This document shows, piece by piece, positions 1 through 11,166 of a DNA stretch of 64,000 nt. The notes under the pieces were generated by a model, which was not told where the DNA came from, made no database searches, and saw only the letters and a program-made list of their open reading frames with translations. Each line of letters starts with the position of its first letter. Position 1 is the first letter of the stretch. The stretch covers positions 2,735,501 through 2,799,500 of the forward strand of contig JAHRBS010000014.1 of the NCBI GenBank assembly GCA_024305745.1, given 5' to 3'. The DNA comes from Polyporus tsugae. Its lineage: Eukaryota > Basidiomycota > Agaricomycetes > Polyporales > Polyporaceae. The position numbers and the translations under genes are program-made.

Positions 1-82
1 TTGATATGAACACGTCTGTTGGGGAGTTGACGCGGATAAAATTAGTCACAGCGAGTTGATAGAAGATGCCGCATACTACTAG
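1..82 (+). pseudogene. C-terminal end of an F-box family gene, cut by the window edge
   Basis: One open frame reads a tail ending in Ala-Tyr-Tyr then TAG at 80-82, with a Tyr-Glu pair about 20 residues earlier. The four long F-box genes of this window share this layout: a CxxC-x3-YE motif and then a short acidic tail ending in two or three tyrosines. Here the Cys pair would lie off the window. The right arm keeps the same fragment (42395-42560, minus strand), but about 50 bp holding the stop codon have been lost there. Whether the missing N-terminal part is intact cannot be seen. Confidence 0.5.
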
Positions 83-158
83 TAGAGATGAAGTATGATT
101 GTTATGCTAGAGAAGACGTGTCGTTGATCATGAGAGATGTCGTGAAAGCTGAAACAGT

Positions 159-1644
159 TTAATTCTCCCGGGAGTCCATTGTACGAGAGTATATGGAGTC
201 TCTCAACGCCCCCGCAGACAAGTCCAGCTCAACTTCCAGACATGTCTCTGAACCCTCATACTCCGCGACTGACCTCCAGAATGCGCTACCGCTCGGGGAC
301 GGCCAGCGCGAAAATCCGGGGAGCCAACGGGGTCAGAAGAATAGACGGTCGAACGCGGCAACAGCCCTGCTGCGCCAGAGCACACCTGTCAGCGCAGCAT
401 GCAGCCGGAGCAGCCCTCGGTCGGGGAGGTCCACCCCAGACTGACTGTGGTTGGCGAACGTAACGTGGCTGGTGACGTGTCGCGAGCCCCGGTCGTTCCG
501 CAATCCGTAGCACTTGATCTTGTAGTGGTTCGGTGTCTGCGAGGTGTTTCATCAATCAGCATTAGCAATATTAGCACCAGGCGCGACGGTGGAGCAGATT
601 AGAGCGGATGGGACGAACCTCAGTGGGATGCAGACACCATTGAAACTGCTGGAACCCAACGCACGTGGAGGTATTCACATACAAGGTGTTTTGGGTTCCC
701 TCTGCCTTCTCGAAGACAGTGTAGTCAAGACGGAAATAGCCCTTCAGGATGCCAAACATGATATCGATGTCCTGCAACCAGATGTGCGCTCGTGAAACAT
801 TACAACACCGATGACTGTGAGAGGACTGACGCACCTGGCTTGACTCGACACCTTCACCGTGCACGTCTTGTGCAAACACCTCGCGTTTGATGATCAGAAC
901 GACATCGCAATCGTAGAACTCTGCACCTTCCGGCGCAGGCCGCTCCAAGAACCACTCGATATTATAACACCTGCACATGAAGCAATAATAATTTTCCTGT
1001 GCCATGACCTAGGTGGCCGCGGATGTTCAGCAACGGATGGTGCAATCAATTCTGGCTTACCTGCTCCTTCCAGCGGCGCTGCTGATCTCTATCCCGCTGC
1101 CTTGTTATCTGCTCTGATTCAGTCGGTGTCGAATCCCCCCAGAATTCCTGCGGCTCGGGGGCAGAGTTCAGGTCATCATCTGCACCATAGGCGTAGACTG
1201 AACAAAGATGGCATTGGTATTGGGGGATGATGCATATCGTGAAATTGACTCACAGGGCCATAGCAAGAATGCCACCTAGGTCGAGGCGAGGTGGTCAAGT
1301 GCTTGGACCAAGTTACCCTCGGCAGGTACGACGCCGACCGTGGCTGGCGTGACACGATCGCCACAGACACATATGGTAGCGGAGACATACCGTTTTCCTG
1401 AAACCAGACTGAGCTCATCCGCCGTATGATATAGGGTGTTGAAGAGCCTGAGCGTCGTGAAGGCGGGGACGTGGAGTATTGTTTGTTGGATGTGTTCTGC
1501 CCATGATGGCCCGCTCAGCTGGGCCTGGTTTGATTTGGTAAGGATGTCAAGGTACCAATGGGCGCGAGTGTGTAGAGCGTCGTCAGGGATACAGGCATCT
1601 TGGATGAGGGTGTCAACGGCTTCTGTGAATTCTGCAGTCAACAT
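159..1644 (-). pseudogene. HNH-like (degenerate) protein, left-arm copy 1, nonsense-mutated
   Basis: This is the left-arm counterpart of the intact gene at 40898-42377, with the same five-exon layout and final TAA at 159-161. An upstream in-frame ATG at 1740 is also possible. Two stops break it: a TAG at 1276-1278 where the right copy has Trp (TGG), at the end of exon 1, and a TGA at 333-335 where the right copy has Arg (CGA), in the last exon. Both are C:G to T:A transitions. The frame is otherwise largely kept, and recognisable blocks remain, such as the ARENYYC-like start of exon 3 and the QNTLYVNTS / WCLHPTE block of exon 4. Decay after duplication is inferred because the other arm is open. 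Confidence 0.75.
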
Positions 1645-2290
1645 GCGTGCGGTGGGTGCTGGGTGCCAGTGGATCTGCCAGAGCGGGGTGTAGAGCAAGA
1701 CGTGAAGGAAGTGCGCAGACTGTGAGGCCGGCAAGAGCAAAGGTGGAGGAGGGGAGAAAGTGCCAAAACCTCAGCTGCTAGCAGTGATGGGAGTATGCAG
1801 GGGGTCCGGGGAACAGGAGGAACAGAACCATAACACAGGCGACAGCGAATGAGCACTTGAGGGACAAAAACGGCACAGCATAAAGGATGGGTAAAAGTAC
1901 TTCCATGCAGACAGAGATTCCGTGAAGGGGCAAAGGTGCCCCGAAATCAATTGCAAACCCTGGTAAAGGAGACTAGGGAACATGCACATGGATGTCCAGG
2001 GCAGTGGAATCCTCAATATCCGCTTATCAACCAATCATTTGCGCAACGGCGATGTTGTATCTACTATTCCGTGCAAATGACACCTGGATCAGTGATAGTA
2101 CTGTGAGTGAAAGTGAAAAGACTGAGGCCTGACTTTAGGCAACCCGACGACCAACGCACCATCTCACAAAAAGCCACACTCGATCTCTGTTAAGAACTAG
2201 TTGGGGGGACCCGGGGTAGGGTGGGTTTCAGAGGAAATAATGTTGTAGATCAATGGTAGCCAGTTTATTCAAGGACAAGAGCCCAAGTCC

Positions 2291-3777
2291 CTAATGCATC
2301 AACTTCGCGGTGATCAAATCACACAGCTCAGCCTCCAGACAGACCGCTGGGCCCTCATATTTGACGACCGACCTCCAGAACGCTGCACCACTCAGAGATG
2401 GATAAGCTGCAGAGCCGCGGGAGGGAGGGGGATGGTACAAGGTGTCGAATATAGCCCCGGCGCCGCTCAGACTGAGAACCCACCCCAGTGCAGCGTGCAG
2501 TCGTAGCAAGTTTGGGCAGGGAAGGTCCACCCCGGTGCGAGGCGGGGAGTAGCCAAACATGGCGGCAGCCTGGTGTACCAGGGGCGAGGTGGTGCTGTGA
2601 TCGACAAACGTTACATGTTCCCTCACGTTCTGTAAGACACTGAAGCGGATCTCGGGCTTGAGGTCCTCAAATTTATAGCAGTGCGGTGTCTAAGGGGGTG
2701 TCAGCTGGAGCCTGTTCGGAACACCAACATGGCAATGGTGGATACGGACCTTGGTAGGACGGAGACAGAACATAAACCTCTGGAACGCGTATTGCACAGA
2801 GGTATCCATGGCCAAACCATTTTGAGGGCAGTCTAACTTCTCAAGCAAGGCATCGTCTAGCCCGTAAAAGTGCCTCAAAACATGAGCTGCAATTCCCTGG
2901 TATGACTTCAGCACCGGGTGGTTTGTCGTCTACGTTGGGGAGAGGAACCAACGTGTTCTACAGCACTTCCGCGCATGTCACATGTCAACACAGTGCGCTG
3001 AATAATTGGTGCCCCTGCAAGATTCGCAGCTAGCGCTTTGGGTGGCATGGCGGGGAGATCGTATACGAGATACTCGAAAGATCCGGATATGGGACACCAA
3101 TAGTTATCGCGGGCCATGATCTGGGCGTGTGGTCAGCGCTCGGCGACCGTCGAGAAACCGTTTGTCAAACGATCTCCTCACCTGCCGTGTCCACTGATGA
3201 TGTTGTTCTCTGGCTCGACTTGCGTCCGCACTCCGTGCAGTCGGGGTCGAGTCTCCAGTGTCGCGCCAGTCGACAGGCTCAGCGGGTCGTATGTGCCCCC
3301 GCGCGTAGACTATATATGAATATGAGGAATGTATGGTAGCGAGAAACAAAAGGAGCACTCACAGGGCCATAGCACGAACACCATCCAGATCGTGGAAAGG
3401 CGACAGAGCACCTCGGCCAATAATGCTGTCTGCTCCTCCGGTGTCCCGCCGGCGTTCTCCACATGGTCCGCACAAGTGCAGATAGCAGCAGAAACGTACC
3501 GTTTACCCGCAGCCAAGGAAAACTCGTCAGCTATCTGGTACATGGCGTCGAAAAGCTTCCTTGTCGTGAATACAGTGGGCCAAGGTGTGGCCTTCTGGGC
3601 ACATCTGGCCCATTGGGGCCAGTTGAAGAGTTCAAGTTGGGCATGACCCGGATTTTCGAAGGCGTGGAGACACTGTCTTGCACGAGTATGTAAGACATTG
3701 TCTGAAAGATTTGAGTCCTCGAGGATGTTGTCAATTGCTCGCGTATATTTGGCGGTCAAAATGTTCGAGGGATCCAT
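2291..3777 (-). CDS. HNH-like (degenerate) protein, left-arm copy 2, intact
   Basis: Five exons can be joined in phase: 3777-3363, 3309-3182, 3120-2953, 2896-2750 and 2689-2291, giving 418 residues. Introns are 53-61 nt with GT-AG ends. Block order is: N-terminal helical region ending in FVLWP at exon 1; ARDNYWCPISG at the start of exon 3; an APIIQR block where HNH_2-type proteins usually carry AHIIP; CPQNGLAMDTS and FCLRPT in exon 4; then VTFVDHS, LRLHAALG and FWRSVV in exon 5. The fold assignment rests on this block order, which I recall from Agaricomycete HNH proteins. The metal-binding His of the first block is Pro and the second His is absent, so nuclease activity is unlikely. Function is unknown. 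The right-arm copy is frameshifted, so this one is the survivor. Confidence 0.7.
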
Positions 3778-4249
3778 CGATATTCAGCGGGTGACATTGC
3801 AGTCAACACTCGATAGCGAGGAGGTTTAAGCCGTAGAATTTGTTGTGAGACCACAAAGAAATGTCATATATATCACGACAAGCTCAACAGGATGGTCACT
3901 AGAGAAGAGGCAAGGCTTGTGCAAGGAGCGAGCTCTCTCACGTCTAAATCCAGAGAAAAAAACTGGAAGTGCCCAGCATAGTACCATGTGCACACTCCCA
4001 TGCCTCCCGACGTCGGTGTGGACGGCTGGACCTTGGTCAACGTTCAACGTCCCCCGCTCCGACGGTCCTCCCGCTCTGCCCCCAATGCACCCCGAACGGT
4101 CATGTTTATCCCATATACATTGCGGAGCCACCCTAAACTCTGACGCAGTATCTGCTTAAACCTCGCATGTCGCCTGGATCAGCTTACGCCGCGAGTTCGC
4201 AGTCTCCAGTGCAATGATCTCAAGCACTCAGTACTCAGCTCTGACTCAG

Positions 4250-5290
4250 CTCGTAGTGAATCTATCCATTTTTCCACTTATGCGTCGCGGGCAGGCTCGT
4301 CCAGGACATCTTCAACCACATCCACACGATGTTCCAGGAGTATATGCTCCAGCCGGCCAAATGTGTTGGGAAGGTGTGTTTGTTGTGTCAGGCCATGCGC
4401 TTCGGCACTCCAACGTCCATTAGATCCCGGACAATATTACCTTCGGCCAAGCCGTGACGATTTCTCTCTGCCTTGCTACGGTCGTGACCAGTATCTAGGC
4501 TCACGAGGAGGACCCTAGCTCGGTCCGACTTACTCCTCCCTGGAAAGAGGGCGGTCACAACCAAGTACGCCGGACAGGCGGCACTCATCCTAGGGGGGGG
4601 GCGGGACCAATGTCGGGCAGTACAGTACGTCCCCCCCAGCCCATTCTACATCCTCATTCACGAATCCCCTTGCGCTCCCCTCCAGCCATCCAGTGCGCGT
4701 GCATGCAACGCTTCGTGCCGATCATCACCACATCCTCCCTCAAGAACGAGGTGTTCCTCAAGTCCCTCGGCGCAACGCACGTCATTGACTGCGCGCTCTC
4801 CCACAACGAGATCCGCGCTGCTCTCCCCCACCGACGCGCCGGCCATGTACGTCTACAATGCGTTTGGCAGGGGGCGCGACCACCCCCAGTGGCTCGCGTA
4901 CAGCGTGCTCGCCCCTGGCGGGTTCGTCACCATGAACCCCTGCGACGATAGGTGTTGACGGACCTTGTCGAGGAGAGCGAGCAGAAGGGCGAGGGGAAGC
5001 GCATCGCGCGCATGCGCGCGAGCTACCCCCAATAGGGAGCTTCAGGTCGAGATCTTCAAGAGGGTCACTAGGTGGCTCGAGACCGGCACAATTGTGGTAC
5101 GTCGCAACTTGGGTCGACTGGTTTAGGTGTGTGCTGATATGGGCGTCAGGTGAGCCGAGCAGGGTGGAGGTCATCCCGGGCGGCCTCACGGGGATTGTGG
5201 CAGGATGCGCCTATATACGCGTGGTGCATGATCAATGTATACAGTCCCCCAAGAACTTTGATTTGTACCGTCATTGCAGTCTATTCGTCG
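4250..5290 (+). pseudogene. MDR (zinc-less enoyl-reductase-type) reductase pseudogene, left arm
   Basis: Degenerate copy of the intact gene at 28367-29739. Exon 1 is gone (about 400 bp lost relative to the right arm). Exon 2 survives as the FQEY-like piece near 4310. Exon 3 has TAG at 4496-4498 in place of a conserved Trp. The nucleotide-binding loop (GGGTSVGQY in the intact gene) is spoilt by an expanded run of nine G at about 4592-4600. Exon 4 is recognisable at 4685-5095 (CARMQ-, FLKSLGATHV- and DRALS-like words). The same Trp-to-TAG change is in the right-arm copy, so the gene was probably dead before the arms were duplicated. Confidence 0.8.
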
Positions 5291-5506
5291 TGAGTTAAGC
5301 CCTTGAACATTGTGACCGTTCAGTGTTATGGAAATGTGTATGCGACATGTTCCGCGTCGCGATCAGGCGACATTCACCCATGCTTTTGCGATACATACAC
5401 ATCTGCTTCCAAATTACCACAAGCCAAGTAATTATCACTATCTTCCACTCGTGATTAGAGGATTGGCACTTATTCATCTCCACACCGCAGGACTGTCCAA
5501 ATTCCC

Positions 5507-6434
5507 TCAATGGTCTGCGCGACCCCATCGCCTCAGCGGAGGATAAGCTGTCTGCCTAATCTTATTATCACCGTCGTCCTTCCTCCCGAGAGCCTCTTCG
5601 ACCTCGATTTCACCAGTCTGGGCCCGAGATCCTTCATCCTCGCCACCAATCTCTTCAAGGTCTCGATCAGCTGTATGGCACTCCCGCCGAGGCTCCGAGT
5701 CCACTCGGATGGTCTGCCAACCGCGGCCCTGCCGTCGTAATCCACCGTCAGCCCACTCAGATGCGAATATATATATAAGCGGATCCCCACAGCCTTACCT
5801 TCGACTTGCTCGCTCCGCTGTCGCCGATCTTGAGTGCCAGATGCATCATGTTTGGGACTGTCGATCTCCAGCCCCCATGCCACTTGCTCGTTGGTTTATT
5901 GCCGAGGTGGACGGAGAGGTCCATCATGGAGGGGAACCGCTCCTCCTCCAGGATCGCGTCGGAGCGCCACTAGCATGACAACACGGCAGGTTGGGGCTGG
6001 ATGAGGCGGTAGTCGATGGAGAATTTGGTGAGGGAGCGGTTCATGGCCCAGCATGCAAGGAGCCTGCACGCAAGGACGTCGCTGGCTTCGACTTCTCTCA
6101 CTGACAGGCCCGTAATGTTTTGCACGTGCTCAAAGATGTCTAGGATAAGATGGAGATGTGTTGGGGGAATGTGTCCCGCAGAGAGCTTGACGCGACTGGT
6201 AAACTGGGCGAGGTGTCCTTTGTGTGACCCGCCACGGAACGTCATGCAGTGGAAGGCCTCTATGTCCGCCACAGTGTGAAGGGTGATGGGGGATGTTCAT
6301 GTGGCGAGGAGCATTCTTGTCATTTGGGGTTCGACGATGCGACACAGTCTTCGCCAGGTGAGGAGGTCGTCGTGTTTCGTGAGATATTGGGGAATAGCAA
6401 GTATGATGTCTGAGCAGAGAGCGGTGGCTGTCAT
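5507..6434 (-). pseudogene. Unknown LRR-like protein, left-arm copy, two nonsense mutations
   Basis: Counterpart of the open gene at 36038-36965. From the ATG at 6434 the frame reads as in the right copy until TGA at 6297-6299, replacing Arg (CGA). A second stop, TAG at 5970-5972, replaces Gln (CAG). Both are C-to-T changes on the coding strand. The intron and second exon are still visible, ending with TGA at 5507-5509. Confidence 0.75.
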
Positions 6435-7225
6435 GTTGGAACAAAGGTGTAGCAGATCAGCTAGCAGGATGGAATATCAGCGCATTTTGAGAAAGCCGCC
6501 AATGCGAAGCCCAGTTACCTAGTGGTTTAATCTGTGGGAAGTCGCGTGCGCGGTCTCGTTGGAACTTGGAAGGTGACACCAAAGGCTTGAACCAAGATGG
6601 CAGATGCAGTGTCAGGACCATGGGCACTCGAACAGCGGCCATGATATACCTCCGCATTCTTCATTCTACAGTTTGAAGTTTACAGGGTCCTATAGGGGTT
6701 GGATACCATCGAGGATCCAATCCAACATGATGGTTTCTGGGAGACGGCGACTCAGAGCGTGTCCGAGAAGAACAGAATGGAGAGCATCTGTATCGGGCAA
6801 AGGAAGTGCCGCCACTGCCACATCACCACGGCCTCAAATCTCAGAGCTCAGCCTCTTGTCAGACTCACTTCTACGGCCATGTCTCAGTCTGCCGACGTCG
6901 ACACTGTGCTCGCTGTATTTCTCACCATATGTGTGGTTATTACATGCCACACTACATCATGCTCAGTATCAGCACCAAGACACTTGAGTCTGGCCCATCA
7001 GACCTCAAGAAGTTCAAGCGCAAAGGCTTTCGAAATGTTTGCTGGCCCCTATTCTAACGCGGCTTTCGGCGCACGCAGCGACGACCCTATTCAGCTGTAG
7101 CGTACAATGCTCCACACAGGCGCAGAATTTAAGGTTATGGACAGCGGAAGGTACGGGTAGAATGCCGGAGCGCGGAGTTTCACGGAGTCGCCAGCGTGGT
7201 CTCTCCACTCACCGCTGAAGAATCC
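6435..7225. other. Shared flank between the unknown gene and the F-box region, no firm gene
   Basis: This matches 35305-36037 of the right arm. A plus-strand frame at 6699-7100 starts like its right-arm counterpart (minus strand, 35773 to 35450; MDTIEDPI.HDGFWETAT in both) but the two diverge after about 40 residues and end differently. I do not call it a gene. It could be a head-to-head small gene or the promoter region of the unknown LRR-like gene. Confidence 0.3.
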
Positions 7226-7539
7226 GCTGTGATTGTCTCTTGCAAGCCGGCCACCAGGTTTCCCATCTACTTCTACTCCAGGTTACTGTATCTCCTCGCT
7301 TACGAATAACAGAAGGTTCTGAACATGGCATCCCTAACCTGAATCGCGCTATCGTTTGTTGGTCCGTCCTCTTACGTTCGTGAACTGGTCCGCGTTGTAC
7401 TAATCACGTACTAGTAGGCAGTTTTTGTGCTGCATCCAGCGTTGAAGCTCCAATATGCTTTGAGAAAACCTGTTGCTACGATATCATCAACAACGTGAAC
7501 CATTACCATGTTCTAACCATACCAACGCTGATTGAGGGC

Positions 7540-8447
7540 ATCTGACGCAGCCTGCAGTTGTCTTTTATCATTGTAGGAAAGTGCATCCCGGACGTCCCAT
7601 GGAACCTCTGCCACCTGTGCTCCAGAAATCTGCAAACATCGTTGTCGCAGTATGCCACAACTAGGCTGCTGGGGCCACTGCGACCCGACAACAAAGGGTG
7701 CATTGCACGTTGTCAAGGTCGACATTGAGGACCCAGCTTCGATCCGTGGGCCCTACTATGAAATCACATCATAGGTGACAAGGAGATCGACATCCTCTAT
7801 AACAACGCTGGAATTATATGTCCCTCTCCTGGACACCCCCCCAAATTACTTGAGCTGATGTTGCGAACAGCTGCTCATGAACAACCCGTCCTTCACTCTC
7901 GATTCTGCGCTCATGCTGCTGTAGTACATCATGAGCTCCATCGGGCTAACGACCATCTCGCAGACATTGCTCCCCCTCATCGAGAAGAGCATGCGGAAGA
8001 TAGGCCGTGAACGTGATGAGAGGCTGCTGGCTAACATCTACAGCGGGCTTGATCAGCAGTACTTGTCGTAGTCTGTCATGAAGACCGTGCTGACCATGCT
8101 CGTGCGTCCCGTCCACTCCGCGCTCGTAGAAGTCGAGGTGATGCTAACCGTTTTGTGGTCGTAACTAGTCGTATAAGATGAAGGTCGAGCGACCCGACAT
8201 CACGATCATTGCACACAACCTTGGCCGGGCCAAGACTGGCCAGTGAGTATACTTGTAACACCTGATTTTTCCAACTACCCAGCTTAAATGTCCCTTGACT
8301 GTTCCTGCAGAGCTCGGTAGACATGACGCACCCGTCGACTCAGAAGGTGAGGACTTGATCATAGGCATCGTAGAGGTCCTAAGCAAGCTGATGTGCGAAG
8401 ACAGCAGGGTGTTCATCATGTATGACAGCAGGCGTCTCCCGTGGTAG
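7540..8447 (+). pseudogene. Short-chain dehydrogenase/reductase (SDR) relic
   Basis: Scattered SDR landmarks occur in the right order but in different frames. They are VKVDIEDPASI near 7710-7740; EIDILYNNAGI near 7785-7820 (the classical NNAG motif); QTLLPLIEKS near 7950-7990; SVMKTVLTML in place of the YxxxK helix near 8075; PDITIIAHNLGRAKTG near 8190-8240 (the PG-xxxT strand); and a C-terminal EDSRVFIMYDS ending at TAG 8445-8447. Stops and frameshifts lie between them. It looks like an oxidoreductase of the C-factor-like SDR type, long dead. Confidence 0.7.
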
Positions 8448-8605
8448 TGACTGGGATCGCCTGTGCAGACCTGCCCGCAGCAGCCCGCCTGTTTCATGTT
8501 TGGAGCTGCAGTACTAAGTTGACCATCAATATGTGCCCAACCGTCTCATTTGAACGTGCACAACTGCTAATACTATAACAGCCCTATTGACACGGATCTT
8601 TGCCA

Positions 8606-10417
8606 CTAGTAATAGTATCGGGCACCCTCCCTTAACCCTCCATTACCAAATTCAACCGAGTCCATTGGCTCATACTCCATGTTACACGCGGAACAATGCG
8701 TCGTCGCAAGGAAGACTTCGCCGACGGAGCCCTCAGGCTTCAGTGTGGCCGCGAGGTTGTGCCACAACTTCAAACTAGCCGATTTGGTGTCGCATGCAGT
8801 GGATCCTGCACCATCGCCAAGCCCGGGCTGCTCCATGTTCAAGTCTGACGAGGCCGAGGCCGAGTCTGACTCAGACTCTGAATCCAAGTCCGAATTGACC
8901 ATGTCAAACCCCATTCGCGCCAGGACCGTCAATGTCTTCAACGGTCTCGCGCGCCTGCGGACCCAAGCTCCAATTGCGTGTGCAGTAAGCTCGGCCAGAG
9001 CAGGCTCTTCAGCGCTGTTCGGCCCAGCACTGATGCAGAGCTCCAGGTCCTTGAGCTCCGGGCACAACCTCGGGTCCGCCTTGAACGCCTCGAGTACATG
9101 CGTGATCGGCACGCTGTTCCCAACCCCAAGCGTCCTCAAGTGAGCCATGGCCGCGAAGAACCAAGCCCAGTCGAGCACGATGGGCAATCCATTGGCGACG
9201 TGGAGCTCGAGGCGGACCAGACTGGACGGGACAACGAGGTGTGGGAGCCTGACCAGGAAGTGGCTGCAGTTGTGTCGGAGGCAGCACGGATACTGCAAAA
9301 AGTCCAAGTCCGTGTCTGTGGGCTCCAGGTCGGGCAGCGTGACTGACCAGTCGGACTCCATCTCAAAGGTGTCACCGGGGCCACCCTGCAACGACAGGTC
9401 GTTCGTGTGTCCGCCAGCCATCAGCGAGAGGCAGCGCGAGCGGCAGATGGGAGGGAGGGCCTCCCTCACATTCTGAGGGATGACGAAGAAGTCGCAGTCC
9501 CCGAGGTCGATGCCAGAGCGCGCAGTGATGTCGAACGTGGATAAGGCGGGGAGGCGCAGCGTCCCGAGTGCTGTCGATGTGTCCAGTGCAATCCCATCTG
9601 CCGACAGGTAGCGAAGCTTTGGTAGCTCCATGACGGGGAGGTCCTGATAATTGTTGTGTGGGTCGAGGTACTCCAGTGGATATTCGAAGGAGTAGATGCT
9701 ACGCAGCGTCTCTAGATTGGGGCAGGCAGCAAGAAATCTGTGAACAAATGTCCATGGTTTCTCTGCCTTCTTTGGGGAGTCTTCAACAACGTGATTGAGG
9801 TAGAGTTCCGTGAGATTGAGCAGGGGCATTCCTGGAATGGGTATAATACCATGCAAGACCAGTCGACTAAGACGCGGAAAGTTGTCCTGCATGAATTTCC
9901 ACCTCCAGTCGACGAGGGATGCGTTTGGGTCAAGCGACAGTGACATAACTTCCGAAGCCACCTTCATGACAAATGTTTTGATGATCGCACCGTGTTGACT
10001 GTTGAAGACGATCGTCAGCCTCCTGATCAACTTCGTCCTGGCCAAAATAAGGCTGAACGTATTCTCAACCTGTTCCCTGGACATGCGACAGCTCGATACC
10101 AGAAGGTCTAGCGCGACGCCCCGCGCGCGATCCAAGTGTATCTTCAGAACTGGACTATCAGCAAGCCTCCGAGATACCAGGATCGACGACCATAGTGCAG
10201 GGGTCTCGAAGGCAGCTTCGCGCCATCTCTTGCAAATCCAGGTAGCGCAAACCCACTCCACATGTAGCCCATGTCTTCTTGGGCCACAGGAATCCTTCCA
10301 CGTGTGGAAGATCATGGCGAGGATCTTGACAGGGAGTCGCTTGGAAAGATCTGGCGGCCAGATTCATCGGTGAGCGGCGTGGAATGATTTGAATGTGGTG
10401 TGCTTACCGGTTTGCAT
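8606..10417 (-). CDS. F-box/LRR-type protein (584 aa)
   Basis: Exon 1 is only 10 nt (10417-10408, ATG plus seven bases); the intron ends at 10351 and exon 2 runs 10350-8606. The N-terminus DLSKRLPVKILAMIFHTW followed by RATWICKRWREAAFETPALWSS is an F-box-like domain (about residues 4-65), expected to bind Skp1 in an SCF ubiquitin ligase. The middle has degenerate leucine-rich segments (LPxLxxLxL style), the likely substrate side. The C-terminus has a Ser/Asp/Glu-rich linker, a HCSACNMEYE motif (CxxC-x3-YE) and a YYY end. It is a paralogue of the genes at 11167-13536, 24686-26510 and 33325-35104, and the only long F-box gene in the arms without a break. Substrate unknown. Confidence 0.8.
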
Positions 10418-10954
10418 GGTGCTCTAGAATTATTGCGTGAACATCCGGCAAAGACCTGGGTTTTATATGCTCTATTCAGGACAATGACGGTTTATGCGAA
10501 GCGAAGCGAAAACATCCTTACTGCTGCTTTGTAGTTTACTATTGTGTTCCTGTGCATTGCCCTCTAGTACCAAAGAGTTCAACCAACAGTCTCTTTGCTA
10601 CAGCAACATGCACAAAAACATCCTGGATTTGTGAGATGCACGGCACCTTTCTCTTTCATGATCAATGTCGCTGGTGGCACATTTGACTTTGCCGGAACCT
10701 CGCACTACTCCCGCCACTGCGCTGCGGCGTGCAGTGACCAAGAGGGCATTGGTATTCTTTAAAAGACAACTGTTGTTAAGGAATTAAACATGGAGAAGCC
10801 TTACTAGTACCATAAAAAGTTCCCCGGTGATGTTTTGAAGCTGGATTAAGTTCAAGTTCAGGCAGAGTCTGTGGAGAGACTCTTGAGAGGTGATCTAGAT
10901 CTGATTGCCCCACATTAGGCGCTTCTTCCTCGCCAGAGGCTCGAGACGGAGATC

Positions 10955-11120
10955 GCAAATACCGTTACACCTCTGCCCACCGAACTCTGGATTCAAATCA
11001 TTTATGTGCTGCCTGCTTACTGCCAGAGGTTGTGCTTATATATGTCTCCAAACCGTTTCACGACATCTCGTTACAATATGTGTTCGCCAGCATAAAAATC
11101 AGATTCGGCCTCTCAGCTTC
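10955..11120 (+). pseudogene. F-box domain scrap
   Basis: One frame reads VTPLPTELWIQII, a standard F-box helix 1. About 70 bases on, another frame reads VSKPFHDISLQYVFASIKI, the second half typical of basidiomycete F-box proteins (VSK.FH...Y.SI.I). The two pieces are out of frame and nothing follows. I read it as a truncated copy of a different F-box subfamily from its neighbours. Confidence 0.35.
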
Positions 11121-11166
11121 CCCATAACTTGAACCTGAGTCATATTGATGTGAATCTTCACCTCCG

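Larger units (their letters stand above)
7226..11160. other. Segment present only in the left arm
   Basis: The right arm goes from the F-box stop (35104) to the shared sequence at about 35305 in only ~200 bp. The left arm has about 3.9 kb in the same place, carrying an SDR pseudogene, a complete F-box gene and an F-box scrap. I see no terminal repeats or target-site duplication at its ends, so it could be an insertion here or a deletion in the right arm. The bases between 7226 and 7540 and between 10418 and 10950 show no gene. Confidence 0.65.
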
